The notes beneath the pieces are model-generated. The model saw only the letters and a list, made by a program, of their open reading frames with translations. It was not told the origin of the DNA and did not search any database. The position numbers were made by a program, and so were the translations under genes. Shown piece by piece: positions 41,954 to 56,900 of a stretch of 64,000 bases of DNA. How positions within the stretch are numbered: the stretch's first letter is position 1; each line of letters begins with the position of its first letter. The stretch lies in contig NC_063166.1 of NCBI RefSeq assembly GCF_023159225.1, positions 78,703,785 through 78,767,784 on the forward strand. Direction: 5' to 3'. The DNA comes from Perognathus longimembris pacificus. Its lineage: Eukaryota > Chordata > Mammalia > Rodentia > Heteromyidae.

Positions 41954-44900
41954 CTGAGAAGCGAAAGCAATGCATTAGGAAGGCAGCGCCCTGCGGCACG
42001 GGTTTCACGGTCGGTCCTCACCAGCACTAGCCACTGATCCACGCGATCCACTGAGACCCTGGGGGCTTCTTTTGTGCCCCATCTCAGTCTCAATTTTTTT
42101 GTTTGTTTGCCAATCCTGGGGCTCAGGGTCTGAGCACTGTCCCTGGCTTTTTGCTCAAGGCTAGCACTCTACCACTTGAGCCACAGCGCCCCTTTTGGCT
42201 TTTTCTGTGTATGTGGTGCTGAGGAATCGAACCCAGGGCTTCATGCATGCCAGGCAAGCACTCTACCCCTAAAGCCACATTCCCAGCCCTTAGTCTCAAC
42301 TTCTAGTCACCGTGTACTTTGTTTTAAAGCAACAGAAAATTAGGAGCTAGACAAGGAATTCTTGTCAATCTTAGTATTCACAGCCTATTTTGTTGTTGTC
42401 GTAGGGCTGAACTCAGGGCCTGGGTGCTTCCCTGAGCGCTTTCGCTCAACGCTGGCACTCGACTGCTTTGAGCCACAGCTCCACTTCCAGTTTTCTGGTG
42501 GTTAGCTGGAGATGAGAGTCTCATGAACTTTCTTACCTTGGGTTGGCTTTGAACTGTGATTTTCAGATCTCAGTCTCCTCCTGAGCAGCTAGGGTTACAA
42601 GCCCGAGCCACCAGCACCTAGTTCTCCCTCACTCCCTCTCCTTTCTCCTCCACTCACTCATGGCTGGCTGGCGCGCTACCACTGAACCACAGGCTCCTCT
42701 TCTGCCTTTCCTGGTGGTTAATTGGAGATTAGAGTCCCATAGACTCCTGCTGATTGTGAGGTCCTTAGACCTTAGCATGCAGAGTAGCTAGGTTTACAGG
42801 CATGAGCCACCAATGCCCAGCTTCATGTGTATGATACTGGTGGAGCTTTGTTGTTTGCTTTTCTGTCACTGTTGTTCAGTGGGAGGGATTGAACCCAGGT
42901 GTCTTGTGCATTTAGGAAAGCACTCTAACACTGAGCTATACCCTCACATCTGAAGACTTTTTTTGGGGGGGGGAGGGAGTGGGTGATGATCCTGGGGTTT
43001 GAATTCAGGGTGTGGGCACTGTAGCTTAGCTTTTTTCTTCAAGATTACCACTCTGCCATTTGAGCCAGAGCTCCACTCCTGACTTCGGTGGTTAATTGGC
43101 TTTAAGAGTCTCATAGAATTTTTTGCTGCTAGCTTTGAGTCGTGATCCTCAGATCTCCTGGGACTACAGACATGAGCCACCAGCGCTGGGCTCATGTCTG
43201 AACTTTTAAGTTGGATCTTTTCCCTTCTGAAAGTCTTCTTTCAGCCTGAGGCACAGCCAGCCCCTAGGTTGCTGACATCAGAGAAAGACGAGCGGACAGA
43301 CTCACCTTGATCTTCTCATACTTGAGCACAGAGGGATGATTCTCCAGATCCTGGTAGATGTGTGGGGTCAGCAGGCGGGCAATTTCAGGGCACATCCGAT
43401 GCTAAAACAACACAAATGTATCACTAGAACCATCTCAAAATGCAGGCTGCTGACTGAAAACTAGAGAGAGAATATATAATGACAGGGAGAAAGAAGGTAA
43501 TGTAACTAGCTCTTCCATCCAGCAAAAACTCAACACGGGCTGGGGATATGGCCTAGTGGCAAGAGTGCTTGCCTTGTATACATGAGGCCCTGGGTTCAAT
43601 TCCCCAGCACCACATATACAGAAAATGGCCAGAAGTGGCGCTGTGGCTCAAGTGGCAGAGTGCTAGCCTTGAGCAAAAAGAAGCCAGGGACAGTGCTCAG
43701 GCCCTGAGTCCAAACCCCAGGACTGGCCAAAACAAAACAAAACAAAACAAAAACTCAACACAGGATGATACATACAGGGTGACAGGAAACACTGCCGGTG
43801 TGGTGTCATGTGCCTGTAATCCCAACACTTGGGTGGCAAAGGAAAGAAGATGGTGACATCCAGGCTAGCCTGGGCTACATGAGACCCTATCTCAAAAAGC
43901 CAGAATAAGAAGGACTAAAGATTTCATTTTCATGAGAACTGAAACTGGCAGGCTCCCGGGAGCCTTCTCCTGGGTCATCTGGTAAGAGCCAAGGGCCAGC
44001 TTCTTACCTGGTAATTCAGACGAACGTAGGGGATGTTCACTTTCACGAGCCGTTCAAAAAGGGAAACCTCAAGGTTGAAGTTCTTGGCCAGATCATACAC
44101 ATTGGCACTGGGGCGCAGCTGAAAGAGAAACAAGGCTGAGGACTGTATGAGAAACATCTAGGCCCAAGCGAGGCCCTGGCAGGTTAAAGGTACAGGGACA
44201 AGGTACAAGGATGGCTTGCAGGGGTGGGATTCTTCGCGAGGACTCTCCCCCACCCCATGACATCTGATTTGACCACAGCAAGGAGGCAGCGGCCAGGCAG
44301 GCAGTCATCTGAAAAGCCTTGAGAGGGAGCCAGGAAGGCTGCCGCAGAAACGCCGAACAAACGAGACAAAACCAGAGAAACAGGCTGCAGCCCGATCTTA
44401 CTGCCCTGGTAGGCTACTTTATGAAGCTGGATCTCTAATATTAAAATGCAGGGAGAAACCACTGGAGGGCTTGAAGCTGGCAAGGGACACAATCTGATTT
44501 AATGTTTGTTAAAAACATGCTCTGGGAAGTGGAGCTGTGGCTCAAGTAGTACAGTGCTAGCCTTGAGCATAAAGAGGCTCAGGGACAGTGTCCAGGTCCT
44601 GAGTTCAAGCCCTAGGACCAGCAAAAAAAAAAAGTGGGGGAGGCGGGCGGGAAAGATACATTTTAGCCAAAAGAAAAAAGATGTATTTGAGATTTGAGCC
44701 CAGTAACACTAGCTACTCAGGAGGCTGAGATCTTCTGATCTCAGTCCAAAGCCAGCCCCGGCAGACTCTTCTCTCTAATGAACCCCCAGAAAACCAGGAG
44801 TGGCCTTGAGCAAAAAGGCTCAGAGATGAGCCCAGGCACCAAGTTCAAGCCCCATAACCGACAAAAAAAAAAACAAAACCCAACCAAACAACAACAAACA

Positions 44901-47900
44901 AACCCTGCTTTGGCTCCTTTATTGAGGGATTGGAGGGCAGGAAGACTGGAGAACACTCGGTTATAATGCAAGGCCATAGTGGATCCAAGAGAATGGACAC
45001 TACTGCTATGCTCTGCCCCAAAGCAAGCAGCACTTGTTTCTGAACCGCATGCAGAGGCTGGGTAGATGGAGCTCAGTGGCAGAGCAACCTCCCAGCACAG
45101 GGAGGCCCAAGATCTGATCCCCAGCAAAGAGAAGAAGGAGGAAAACACACAAATAATGTGGGAGATGAAGAAAGGAGGAATCACAAAGTCAGAGATAGGC
45201 TGAGGACTGCTCAGAAGCCAGGGCTCCCTGTCTGATCCTGCCCCGTCCACCCCAGAGCCTGCCTGCCTTCCAGGGGTTCTTGCTGTACCTGCTGGTGGTC
45301 CCCAATCAGAATGAGGTGCTGGCACGCTTTGCTCAGGGTGGCAATGGTATGGGCCTCGAGGACTTCCGCAGCCTCTTCCACAATGACAATGCGGGGCTCC
45401 ACCTTCTGCAGGATCTGGCGGTACTTGGCAGCACCTTGGTCAGGAAGAGGAGAGGGGTCCTGAGCGGCGGCATAGCACACACTGGGCCTTCCGTGACTTG
45501 GTGACAGGGCCCCCACGCTCTCCTGGGGCTGATCCGGAGTTTCAATCTCAGCGGCAGCAGAAAGCGCCAGAAGCTGTTTTCTATAGCGTTTCAGCGTGGC
45601 TTCCTTCCGTCCCAGATGAGGCATTTCTTACCTGCCCTAGGTCAACTGTAGGATCTGGACCAGACAGCTGCTTACCTGTGGTTGTCATTCCTACGACCTG
45701 GGCATCTTTGAGGATGAGCAGGTCTTCCTGGAGTCTCAGCTCGGCCATTCTTTTTGCTGATGTGCGATAGCAGCTTTCATAGCTGAGTATCTTCCGGCGA
45801 GTATCTGCCTGGTACATCTGCAGCCACAGCCTGGAGAATGATCCGGGGAAAGGAAGCCACATCATCTCTGACAGGGAATCCCCTCATCCCCCCAAAGCCT
45901 CACCAGTGTGCCTGTGCCTGGAGTGAACTCTAGACCCTTGAGAAGAAAGACACACAGACGCAACTGGAGTCCAAACTGCCCACTGCAAGATGTGCAGGGC
46001 AATCAGGAGCTAAGACAGCTGAGTGCCACTGCTCAAATCCTTGTACTGGCTTTCCGATGATCATCAGAAAAAAATTCATGCTCCTCACCTAACCTTGCCC
46101 AGGCTGACCCTGGCCCACCACGCTGACCACACTGGCCATCTCCTGTGCCAGAGCCTTGCTGGCTGTCCTGCTTTCCAGTTCTTTTGCTAGCACTGTGACC
46201 TGAACTCAGAGCCTCACACTTGCTTGCTTGGCTTATTCCCAATTGCTTTGAGCTAGGCCTCTAGTCTGGTGTTTTATTTATTTTGGGCTGGTCTTGGGGC
46301 TTGAAGTTAGTGCCTGGGTGCTGTTCTTGAGCTTTTATGCTCAAAGCCAGCACTCTACCACTTGAGCCACACCTCCATTCTCATATCTACTGCAGGCTAA
46401 TAGGAGACGAGTCTCACAGACTTTCCTACTACATGGGGATGGCTTTGTGACTCTCAGACCTCAGCCTGCAGAGTAACTATGATTATAGGCATGAGCCACT
46501 AGCACCTAAAAAAAGCCATCTGGCTTTTAGACAGTTATTTTAGAAATGGAATCTGCCAGGGCTGGGAATATGGCCTAGTGGCAAAGTGCTTGCCTCGCAT
46601 ACATGAAGTCCTGGGTTCGATTCCTCAGGACCATATGTATATAGAAAAAAGCCAGAAGTGGTGCTGTGGCTCCAGAGGTAGAATGCTAGTCTTGAGCAAA
46701 AAGAAGCCAGAGACAGTGCTCAGGCCCTGACTTCAAGCCCGAGGACTGGCAAAAAAAAGAAATAAGAGGGGCTGGGAATATAGCCTAGTGGCAAGAGTGT
46801 TTGACTTGTATACATGAAGCCCTGGGTTTGATTCCCCAGCATCACATATATAGAAAATGGCCAGAAGTGGCGCTGTGGCTCAAGTGGCAGAGTGCTAGCC
46901 TTGAGCAAAGAAAAGCCAGGGATGGAGCTCAGGCCCCGAGTCCAAGGCCCAGGATTGGCAAAAAAGAAAAAAAAAAAAAAAAAAGAAATGGAATCTGTCT
47001 TACTCGTCTGCCCAGGCTGCCTGGGAGCCTCGATCTCCTGTATCTCAGCCACCGGAGGAGCAACTAGGATCACAGGTGTGTGTGAGCCGCTGGCACTCAG
47101 CTTCTTTCCATTTCGGGGGATGGGGGGTGGGTAACACGCACACTCACCTCAATCCTGGAGCTTGAATTCAGTGCCTGGGCACTGTCCCCGAGCTTTTTTG
47201 CTCAAGGCTACTGCCCTACCACTTGAGCCATAACACCACTTCCAGCTTTTTGGAAGCTAATTGGAGATAATAATCTTATGGACAGATCCCAGCCTTGTGA
47301 GTAGCCAGGATCACAGCATGACCCACGAGTCTGGTTGCTTTTCTTTTTTATTGGTTGGTTGTGGGGCTTGAACTCAGGGTCTGGGCGCTGTCTCTGAGCC
47401 TCTTTGTGCTCAAGGCTAGTGCTCTACCATTTGAGCCACAGCGCTACTTCTGGTTGTTGAGTGGTTAATTGGAGATGAGTCTTATGGGGACTTTTCTGCC
47501 TGGGCTGGCTTCGAAATGCGATCCTCAGATCTCAGCCTCCTGAGTAGCTAGGATGACAGGGATGAGCCTCTGGCACCCAGCTTCTTTCCGTTTCTTCATG
47601 CTTCTGCCTAGCTTGAGTCCTCGACCTACCTATGTGACCCCTTAGTCATGCCTGCTTATCTTCCCAGATCGTGGATCCACTGGCACCTTGCTGGCACCCC
47701 AGACCCAGCTTATCCCAGGCAATAATCTTAATAATTCTCTGCTCTTTTTTCTTGAGGCTGAAACTCACAATCCTGTTTTTGTCTCCCAACTGCTAGGATT
47801 ACAGGTGTGTGCTGCTATGCCTGGCAGGCCCTGTCCTTTGTTTATAGTATTTACACCACTCTTATTTTTCAGTTGTGGCATCGTATCCTTACAAGTCCAC

Positions 47901-50900
47901 TGTTGTACAGACTCCGAGCTACATGAAGGTAGATGGTGCTGGCTCAGAAAAGGGCGTCCCTGGGAAAATGGCCCAGCTGCCTGGGCTGGGCACAGTACCT
48001 GTAAAGCTGCCAGCGAGAATTCAGGTCGAGCCGCCAGAGGTCCTGGATCTCATCCGCCTCGGCTTTAGTCATGGCATTCAGTTTGTGGAGCTCAACCTTC
48101 ACTTTCTTCTTCATTTTCTTTTTCTGGCTGCGCTGGACCTGTCAGGAGCAGAGGCACGTCTGGTTCTACACCCACAGCAAGGGTCCACCCCGCACTCTCC
48201 AGCCTCACACTCCCCGCAGCTACTCCCACAGTGTAGCTCAACAAGGACTCGAGCCCGTCTGCCTCCGCTCACAGCCCCACTCTGCCTCCTCTCCGCTCGG
48301 GGACTTAAACTCTATGTGCCTTGGAATCTCCTTCTAGAAACTAGAGGCAATAACAGTACTGTTCCGGGGTTGCTGGGCTGAGAGAAGTAAAGGCTAAAGA
48401 TGTGGAAGGTACTGCGGCCAAACGGCACCAGGCCTCCCAGAGCATGCTCTCCACACAGGCTGTTTCTTATCAATGGGGAGGAGTAAAATCTCGGCTGCTG
48501 GGGCCTGGAGCCAAGCAGAGCTTAGGAGAATGCACTCTCTCTGGCTCTGTCACTGAGTAAGGCCGCAGCCTTCAGGGCTGACATCGGGACCAAAGTCACC
48601 AGGCTAAGATCCTCCTCCAACAACGCCGCATGGCACAGAGGCTCAATCCATACTCCCCAGGCTTGGGTCCCGACTGCCCACCACCTGCAGTGGTGTGAAA
48701 CAGAACCAGGAGCCCATGTGGAGCCCATGTGGCATGCCGTCAGCCCCTCACATGGTAGGTGGGGTACACAAAGTGGCATTCTGGGTAAATGCTCAACCAA
48801 GTGGGGCAGAGGGGAGCATGCAGGGAGGCTGGCGCCCACCCTTCCAGCCTGGAGGGCTTCACATTCTCCTGCTTGGTTCCTTTTACTTTTTGTTAAAGCT
48901 GGTGTGGGTTGCCAGGGTGCCTCTGCATAGCTGTTGCTCTTTATATGCTTGGGATTTAGACTTGTATATACCAAGGTTGGGCTGGAAAAGGGGTGCACTG
49001 GCCAACAAGGGAGAGGCGGCAGGAGTGGTCAGAAGGCTCTCAGGTCGGGCCCAGCAGTGCAGCCTCACTCACTGGCAGCAGTGATGGGCGGAGGGCGCCT
49101 ACCTCCCACTCCTCTGCCGCTTGCTCCTGTCCACCTGCAGTGCCGGGGCCGCTGTGGTCTAGCCGCATGGCCAGAAGCATTTTAGCCAGCTCCTGCTCGG
49201 CCCCATTCTCTTCCTTCTTCCGTCGCCGGGGCCTCACCACCTCTTCCTCCTCAATGACCCGGTCGGCCTCAATCAGGTCAGCCTCCTCTGCAATCTCGAT
49301 CAGGGAGCCTTCCTCCTCTCCTTCTTCTTCCTCCTCCCCTTCTGCATGGGCTGGGAGAGGAATAAAAGTGGAACACAGATGGAGAAGCCTCAAACCAAGG
49401 GGTGGAAAAGGACCGCGCCAGCAGCTTGGGAAATACAGGAAGATACAACCTCTTGGGCTGGGGATATGGCCTAGTGGCAAGAGTGCTTGCCTCAAATACA
49501 TGAAGCCCTGCGTTCAATTCCCCAGCACCACATATATAGAAAATGGCCAGAGGTGGCGCTGTGGATCAAGTGGCAGAGTGCTAGCCTTGAGCAAAGAGAA
49601 GCCAGGGACAGTGCTCAGGCCCTGAGTCCAAGGCCCAGGACTGGCAAAAAAAAAAAAAGATACAACCTCTTAGAGGGAAACCGGGAGGAGAGGTGACATA
49701 TATGCTCCTCCCCCTTTTTTCCTTGCCAGTCCTGAGGCTTGAACTCAGGGCCTGCGTGTCCCTGGCTTCTTTTTGCTCAGGGCTAACATTTTACCTCTTG
49801 AGCCACAGCACCACTTCTGGCTTTCTGTTCATGTGGTGCTGAGGAACTGAACCCAGGACTTTGTGCAAGCTAGGAAAACACTCTAGCACTAAGCCACATT
49901 CCCAGCCCTCCCCTTTTTGATATATGATTTTTTTTTTTTTTGCCAGTCCTGGGCCTTGGACTCAGGGCCTGAGCACTGTCCCTGGCTTCTTTCTGCTCAA
50001 GGCTAGCACTCTGCCACTTGAGCCACAGCGCCACTTCTGGCCATTTTCTGTATATGTGGTGCTGAGGAATTGAACCCAGGGCTTCATGTATACGAAGCAA
50101 GCACTCTTGCCACTAGGCCATATTCCCAGCCCTTGATATATATTTTTTTTTTGGCCAGTCCTGGGGCTTGGACTCAGGGCTTGAGCACTGTCCCTGGCTT
50201 CTTTTTGCTCAAGGCTAGCACTCTGCCACCTGAGCCACAGCGCCACTTCTGGCCATTTTCTGTATATGTGGTGCTGGGGAATTGAACCCAGGGCCTCATG
50301 TATACGAGGCAAGCACTCTTGCCACTAGGCCATATCCCCAGCCCCCTTGATATATGTTTTATATCTTAAAAAAAATCACGTGTGTGAGCCCGGTGCTGGT
50401 GGCTCATGCCTGTAATCCTAGCTACTCAGGAGGCTGAAATCTGAGGATCATGGTTCAAAGCCAGCCCAGGCAGGAAAGTCCATGAGACTCTTATCTCCAT
50501 TTAGCCACCAGAAAATCAGAAGTAGCACTGTGGCTCAAGTGGTAGAGCACTAGCCTTGAGCTGACGAGTTCAGGGACAGCTCCCAGGCCCAGAGTTCAAG
50601 CCCTAAGACCACCCCCCTCCCCCCAAAAATCATGTTTGTGCCTTTCCCCTCTGCACTCTTCCTGGAAGCACTATAACACTCAGATAGCAAGATCCTATTC
50701 CTGCTCCTTATTCCAAAAACCTACTGAACACATTGCCCTTAGAAGGTATGCTTTTTTTGCGTATAGGGTGTGTGTGTGTCCAGTAATGAGGCTTGAACTC
50801 AAGGCCTCATTTTCTCACTCGGCTTGGCTGATACTCTACCACTTGAGCCATCCCTCCAGTCCAGCTTTTTTCAGAGTAACTGGAAATAACAGTCTCTTGA

Positions 50901-53900
50901 ACTTGTCTGTCAGGGCTGGCTTTGAAAGGAGATCCTCAGATCTTAGCCTCTGAGTATCAGGATTATTGGTGTGAATCACTACTACCTGATTAAATGTATA
51001 CTTTTTGTTGTTGTTTCTGGCCTGTCCTGGAACTTGAACCCAGGACTTAGGCACTATGCCTGAGCATTTTTCACTCAAGGCTAGCACTCTTTCACCTGAG
51101 CCATAACACTACTTCTGGCTGTTTGGGCACTTTATTGGAGATAAAGAGTCTCACAGACTTTCCTGTCTGGGTTGGCTTTGAACTGTGATCTTCAGATCAG
51201 CCTCCTGAGTAGCTAGATTATAGATGTGAGCTAGTGGTGGGGCCTGGCTTCCAACTCTACTTCTTTTCTTTTTGCCAGTCCTAGGGCTTGAACTCTGGGC
51301 ATAGGTGCTGCCCCTGAGCTCCTTTTGCTCAAGGCAAGTGCTCTATTACATAAGCCACAGTGCCACTTCCAGCTTTTTCAGTGTATGTGGTGCTAAGGAC
51401 TTGAACCCAGGGCTTCATGCATGCTAGGCAAGCACTCTACCACTAAGCCACACTCCCAGCCCATTCAACTTTTTTTTTTTTAAAGCAAAAGCTTCCTTAA
51501 AAGGACATACACTGGTGGGCACTGATGGCTCACATCTGTAATCCTAGTTATTCAGAAGGCTGAGATCTGAAAATTGCAGTTCTAAGCCAGCCCAGTGGGA
51601 AAATCCATGAGACTCTTATCTCCAATTAATCACCAGAAAATCAGAAGTGGTGCTGCGGCTCAAAGTGGTAGAGCACTAGCCTTGAGCAAAAAGAGCTCAG
51701 GGGTAGCACCTAGGCCCTGAGTCCAAGCCTCACAGTAGACAAAAAAAAAAAAAAAAGCTGGAGGTATAGCTTAGGCAGGAGTTAAAAACTGGTCTTCGGG
51801 TGGGATTGTAGATGGCCAGGCAGTCCTCACCTGTGTTCTCAGGTCCTGCTGGAGCAGCATGCTGAGTGAAAGCGCCAGCCCCCAGGCCCAGCCACTCAAG
51901 CATCATGGAGTGCTTCCAGGGCTGGAGGCAGCCCCACTCGCTGTCCTGAGGAAGCAAGAGGTCAGGCATGAGAACCTAGGCCAGCCAGAGCGGAGGCGGT
52001 GGGCCTTGCCAGAGCCCTACCTGCCCAGGTCCGTTCATCAGGCTTTCCCAGTGCCGGGGGGAGATGTACTTCTGCAGGTGCTGCTCCCGGAGCACGCCGC
52101 GCGTGGTGCACACCAGCGTCTGGGCGCCCTTGTCAAGTCCCTGCCCCGACTCCTTCATCTCGGTCACAATCTGCCAGGAACAGAGGGAAAGCCAGTGGAA
52201 AGCTGCCACACCCCAGCGTCAGTCCCTCCAGAGACCAGGGAAGAAACGTGCATAAAGGGAGAACAGTAGATGAGGAGACAAAGCAATATCCACAGGGCTG
52301 AAGGAGCCCATGGGCCAGCAAGACGGACAACACCCTGGAGAAGCAGCCAGGCCTTGCAGCATCTCTTCTCTCCTGGCGCTGGTAACTCAGGTTTGGTTTG
52401 GTTTGGTTTTTGTGCTGGTCCCGGGGGTTGAACTCAGGGTCTAGGCAAGGCCCTTGAGCTTTTTTCACTCAAGGCTGCTGTTGTATAACTTGAACCACAG
52501 CTCTGCATCCAGCTTTTTGGTGCTTAATTGGAGATGAGAGTCTCAAGAACTTTCTTGCCCAGGCTAGCTTTGAACCATGATCCTCACTTCTCAGCCCCCT
52601 TATCTGCAAGAATTATGAGCATCGTGCTATGAGTCAGGAAGGGTCTTGCTATGTATGTTATGTTACCCAGGCTGGCCCCAGACTCTTGGCCTTAAACAGT
52701 CCTTCTGTTTCACCCTCACAAAGGTCTGGTGTACACACACGTGCCACCACGCCTAGCTCAAGTGTCAGGGCAGGAGCATGGCATGGTGTGTGCGTGTCCT
52801 GTGGGTGGAGGTGGTGGCTGGAAGTTCACAGGTCACACCAAGGGACTACCAGAATGATAAGCTAAACAGAGCAGCAGTCCAAGGGCCAGGGGTCGCCCCA
52901 GCCTCCCGTGTCTTGACTCACGCTCATGTAGGCCTGCCGGAGGTGCATGGGGAGGCTGCGGCGGAACTCCCGCTTGTTCCTCAGCTCCCGCAGCGTGAAC
53001 TGCTTCAGGACCTCACTGCTGCTCCTTCCGCCCACTCGCACAATGCTGGTCTTCTGACACCTGTGGATACCTGGGGGCAGAATGGGGTACCACAGGGCTG
53101 AGAAGAGCTCAGTGTGTGTTCAATCTCGTCTCGGCTCGTACCCTACTTCTGGAAACTTAGCCGTAAAGAGCAACAAGATGTATCCCTGTTTGTGCTGCCC
53201 TTGAGGGCCGGGGCTCTGGAGTCGGGCCACGGGAACCCAGTGCTCTAACACTTGGTGCAAAATACCTGGGGAAGTTACTGCGCTCCTTCTCAGTTTGTCT
53301 AGGATCAGGACAGCAATAGCTTTCTCATAGAAACACAAGCCTATCTTTGTAGCTCCTAGCCAGGTCCCAGCACAAAGCAGGTACTCAGTAAACAGGACCC
53401 ATTATGCTGATCTAATGACCCCTTGAACATTCTAGGAATGGGCCAGACCTGCAGTAATCACAATACAGACCCAGTGTTTGTTTCCTTGTATCATGTTCTA
53501 GCAGAGAAGATACTCCCTAAATGAGCGATGACAACAACAGTCGGCACCTCATGCTAACCACACATCAGAAGAACTCACCTCAAATTTAGTGGGGTAGGGA
53601 ATGCATTATATAAGCAGAGACTCTAAGATTTACTTAGGTGAAGATACAGAGAAGTGGGAAATTATATACAAAGGAAAGGAAATCATGTATGTATTCACTG
53701 TTGTTTGGTTTTATTTTTTTGCCAATCCTGGGGCTTGGACTCAGGGCCTGAGCACTGTCCCTGGCTTCCTTTTGCTCAAGACTAGCACTCTGCCACTTGA
53801 GCCACAGCGCCACTTCTGGCTTTTTCTATACATGTGGTGCTGAAGAATCAACTCAGGGCTTCACATATACAAGATGAGCACTTTACTACTAGGCCATATT

Positions 53901-56900
53901 CCCAGCTCCTGTATTCGCTGTTAATGCAATTAGTATTTGGACCACAATTTGCCTATTTTAGGCTTCCCATCATAGCTGGGATGACAGGAATGTGCTACCA
54001 TGCCACGTCTTCCCCTTAGATGGTCTTGTGAATTTTTTTTTTTTTTTTGCCAAGGTTAACCTTAAGCCATAACTTCTGATCTTGGTCTCTGAAGGTGCTA
54101 AGATGGATTACAGGCCCAAGGCATCGGAGAATGGCTGCAGTTACTATTTCTCAAGAGCTTAATATGTGCCAGGCTCTGTGAATATAAGAAACCCCACCAG
54201 CTCTCAGCATTTATGGTGTAGCATAGAGACACATGTAGAAAAAGTACAAAATTAGACTTAGCTGTGTCTGGGGGCAATGGGAAGAGTCTATGTGAGGGAG
54301 ACACAATGAGTATGTTGGAGCAGGCTCAGCTGGAGGAGGTCAAGGTGAGGGGTTGAAGAGGGGAAGTGCATTTAGGCAGATGATCAGCATGGAGGAACTC
54401 AAGGAATTGAAGGTGGTCAGTACCGCTGGAGTTCGGGGGAGCAAAGGAGGAAGCCGGAGGCAGAGGCCGAGGCAGGCCATGAGGAGGCCTGTGCCCTGGA
54501 TCCAAAGGGCACAGACAGCTAGCTGTTCTAGTGCTGACGATTTAGCCATTACCTTCCAGAAACTGGTCCAAAGCATGATTGGTGTAGCACACCACCAGGA
54601 TGGGGAACTTCTGGTTGCTAATTTGCCAAACAGACTCGTTGGTCAGAAGGGCCTGAACGATTTTTAGACCCACATAGGTTTTACCTAGAAAATAGAGAAA
54701 GGAAATTTAAAATTTTGTTGTTTTTATTAATTTTTTTATTCCCTTTAACTTAAAGGTAAACAAAATATGCATTTCAAATCTTATTGAACTTATCAATCTG
54801 AAATGTTTACATAGAAGACCAACACGCATAGGATTTCAAGTAGCTTATAGGATAGTCCATTGTCCATTTCATTCTTGGCTGGGTGCAGAGGCACGTCTGT
54901 AAGACCAGCTAGTGTGGAGGCTGAGACAGGAGAAGCAGGAGTTCAAGCCTAGCCTGGGCCACATAGCAAGACTCCTCTCAAAAAAAGGAGCTCCCAGACA
55001 CAGGCAGGAAAATGACTACAGAACAGGGGTCACACACAGTGGGTGGGGGAAAGTGACTACAACACAGGGTCACAAGCAGTGAGCTTGCAGAGGAAGGAAT
55101 GAACCCAAGGACGCACTGCCTGAGTGGCCACAGGTCGTCCCTTAGAACACACAGAAAATCGCTAACACTATTGCCTTGGGCGAGAGAACTGACAAGAGAT
55201 GGTGGGACGGGACTCTTGTTAATACATGTGCACCATTATTTATTAAACCACAATACTAAAAGTTAATAATTAGTCAAATTTTATTGTCTCTGATAAGCTA
55301 AACCTAAGACTGTTGACATGCAGTAGTGCTGGAAAGGCTGTATGGAAATGGAAACATGAATTCGCTTGTTGCCAGTCCACATCCTCCTCCTTTTTTCTCC
55401 CAACACTGTAACATTTTCATTTGTATGTTTCTTTCAGTCTTCAGGAAATCCTGTAACTAAAATCCTGTGACTTTCTTTTCCTTTTGGTAGTACTGGGTGT
55501 TGCACTCAGGGCCTTGCACTTGTTAAGTAGGTGCCATGCCACTTGAATCACTCTGCCAACCTTAATATTTTTTACTTTTTTTTTTTTTTTTTTTGCCAGT
55601 CCTGGGTCTTGAACTTAGGGCCTGAGCACTGTCCCTGGCTTCTTTTTGCTCAAGGCTAGCACTCTGCCATTTGAGCCACAGAGCCACCTCTGGACGTTTT
55701 CTGTATATGTGGTGCTGAGGAATCGAACCCAGGGCTTCATGCATGTAAGGTGAGCACTCTACCACTAGGCCAAATTCCCAGCCTCATTATTTTTTAGATA
55801 GTCTTTTTGCCTGGACCCCAAAATCCTCGTTTATACTTCCTACTGTAGCTGGTATGGCAAACCTGTGCCACCACACCCCACTTTTTTCTGCTGAGATGCC
55901 GTCTTTTCCCTGGCTGGCCTTTAGTCACAACCTGCCTCACGCCATGGGACATGTAAAAGCACTACAGATCAACACATGCAAGCATGATACTAATTATTAT
56001 CTAAGAAGTAGAAGCCAGGGGCTAGGAATATGGCTGAGTGGTAAAGTGCTCGCCTCGTGTACATGAAACCCTGGGTTCGATTCCTCAGCACCACATATAT
56101 AGAAAAAGCGGGAAGTGGCGCTGTGGCTCAAGTGGCAGAGTGCTAGCCTTGAGCAAGAAGAAGCCAGGGACAGAGTTCAAGCCCCAGGACTGGCAAAAAA
56201 ACAAAACAAAAGTAGAAGCCACCTGGGCTCTGGTGGCTCATGCCTAAAATCCTAGCTACTCAGGAGGCTGAGATCTGAGGGTGGAGGTTTGACGCTAGCC
56301 AGGAACCAAAGTCCAAGAGATTCTTATGTCCAGTTAGCTACCAGAAAACCAGAAGTGGAGCAGTGGCTCAAAGTGGTAGAGGGCTACTCTGGAGCAAAAG
56401 AGCTCAGAAACAGTGCCTGGGCCCTGACTTCAAGCCCCACAACTGGAAAAGAAAAACCGAAAACTGGAACTAAAGGTGTACATATGTCCACATACAATAT
56501 ACAGACACACAGGTATCCGTGTTAACCCAAGGAATAGCAGGAAAGGCACACATAACAGCACCCCAGCAGTGCCAGGAGGAATGGGTAGGGAGAAATACTT
56601 CTGTGAGAATGAAGTACTGAGGGAGGTGGGAGCTGGGACTCTACAGACAAACGGTCACTTAGCATTAAACAAATGACGATGACTTTTGGTAAAGCAGAGC
56701 TAGCACACCTCCCTGGCTTTGATCACCAACAGTCTTCTCTAGTCTTGTGATTTTTGGTATACTGTTATGCATGTAACAGCTTTTCCACAGTCCTCAGTGG
56801 AAAATCACTGAGTGTCTACTTTATGAACACTCTTAAGCCCAAATCCGGGAAGCCTAGGGCAAAGGCTACCTCCCTTGCCACCTCCCAGGACAGATGCCGC

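Noticed and set aside
40088..42037. Plus-strand frames of 255 and 380 codons across the last ZNFX1 exon
   Set aside because: They are antisense shadows of a long, Cys/Glu-rich coding exon; the minus strand has clear helicase and zinc-finger motifs.
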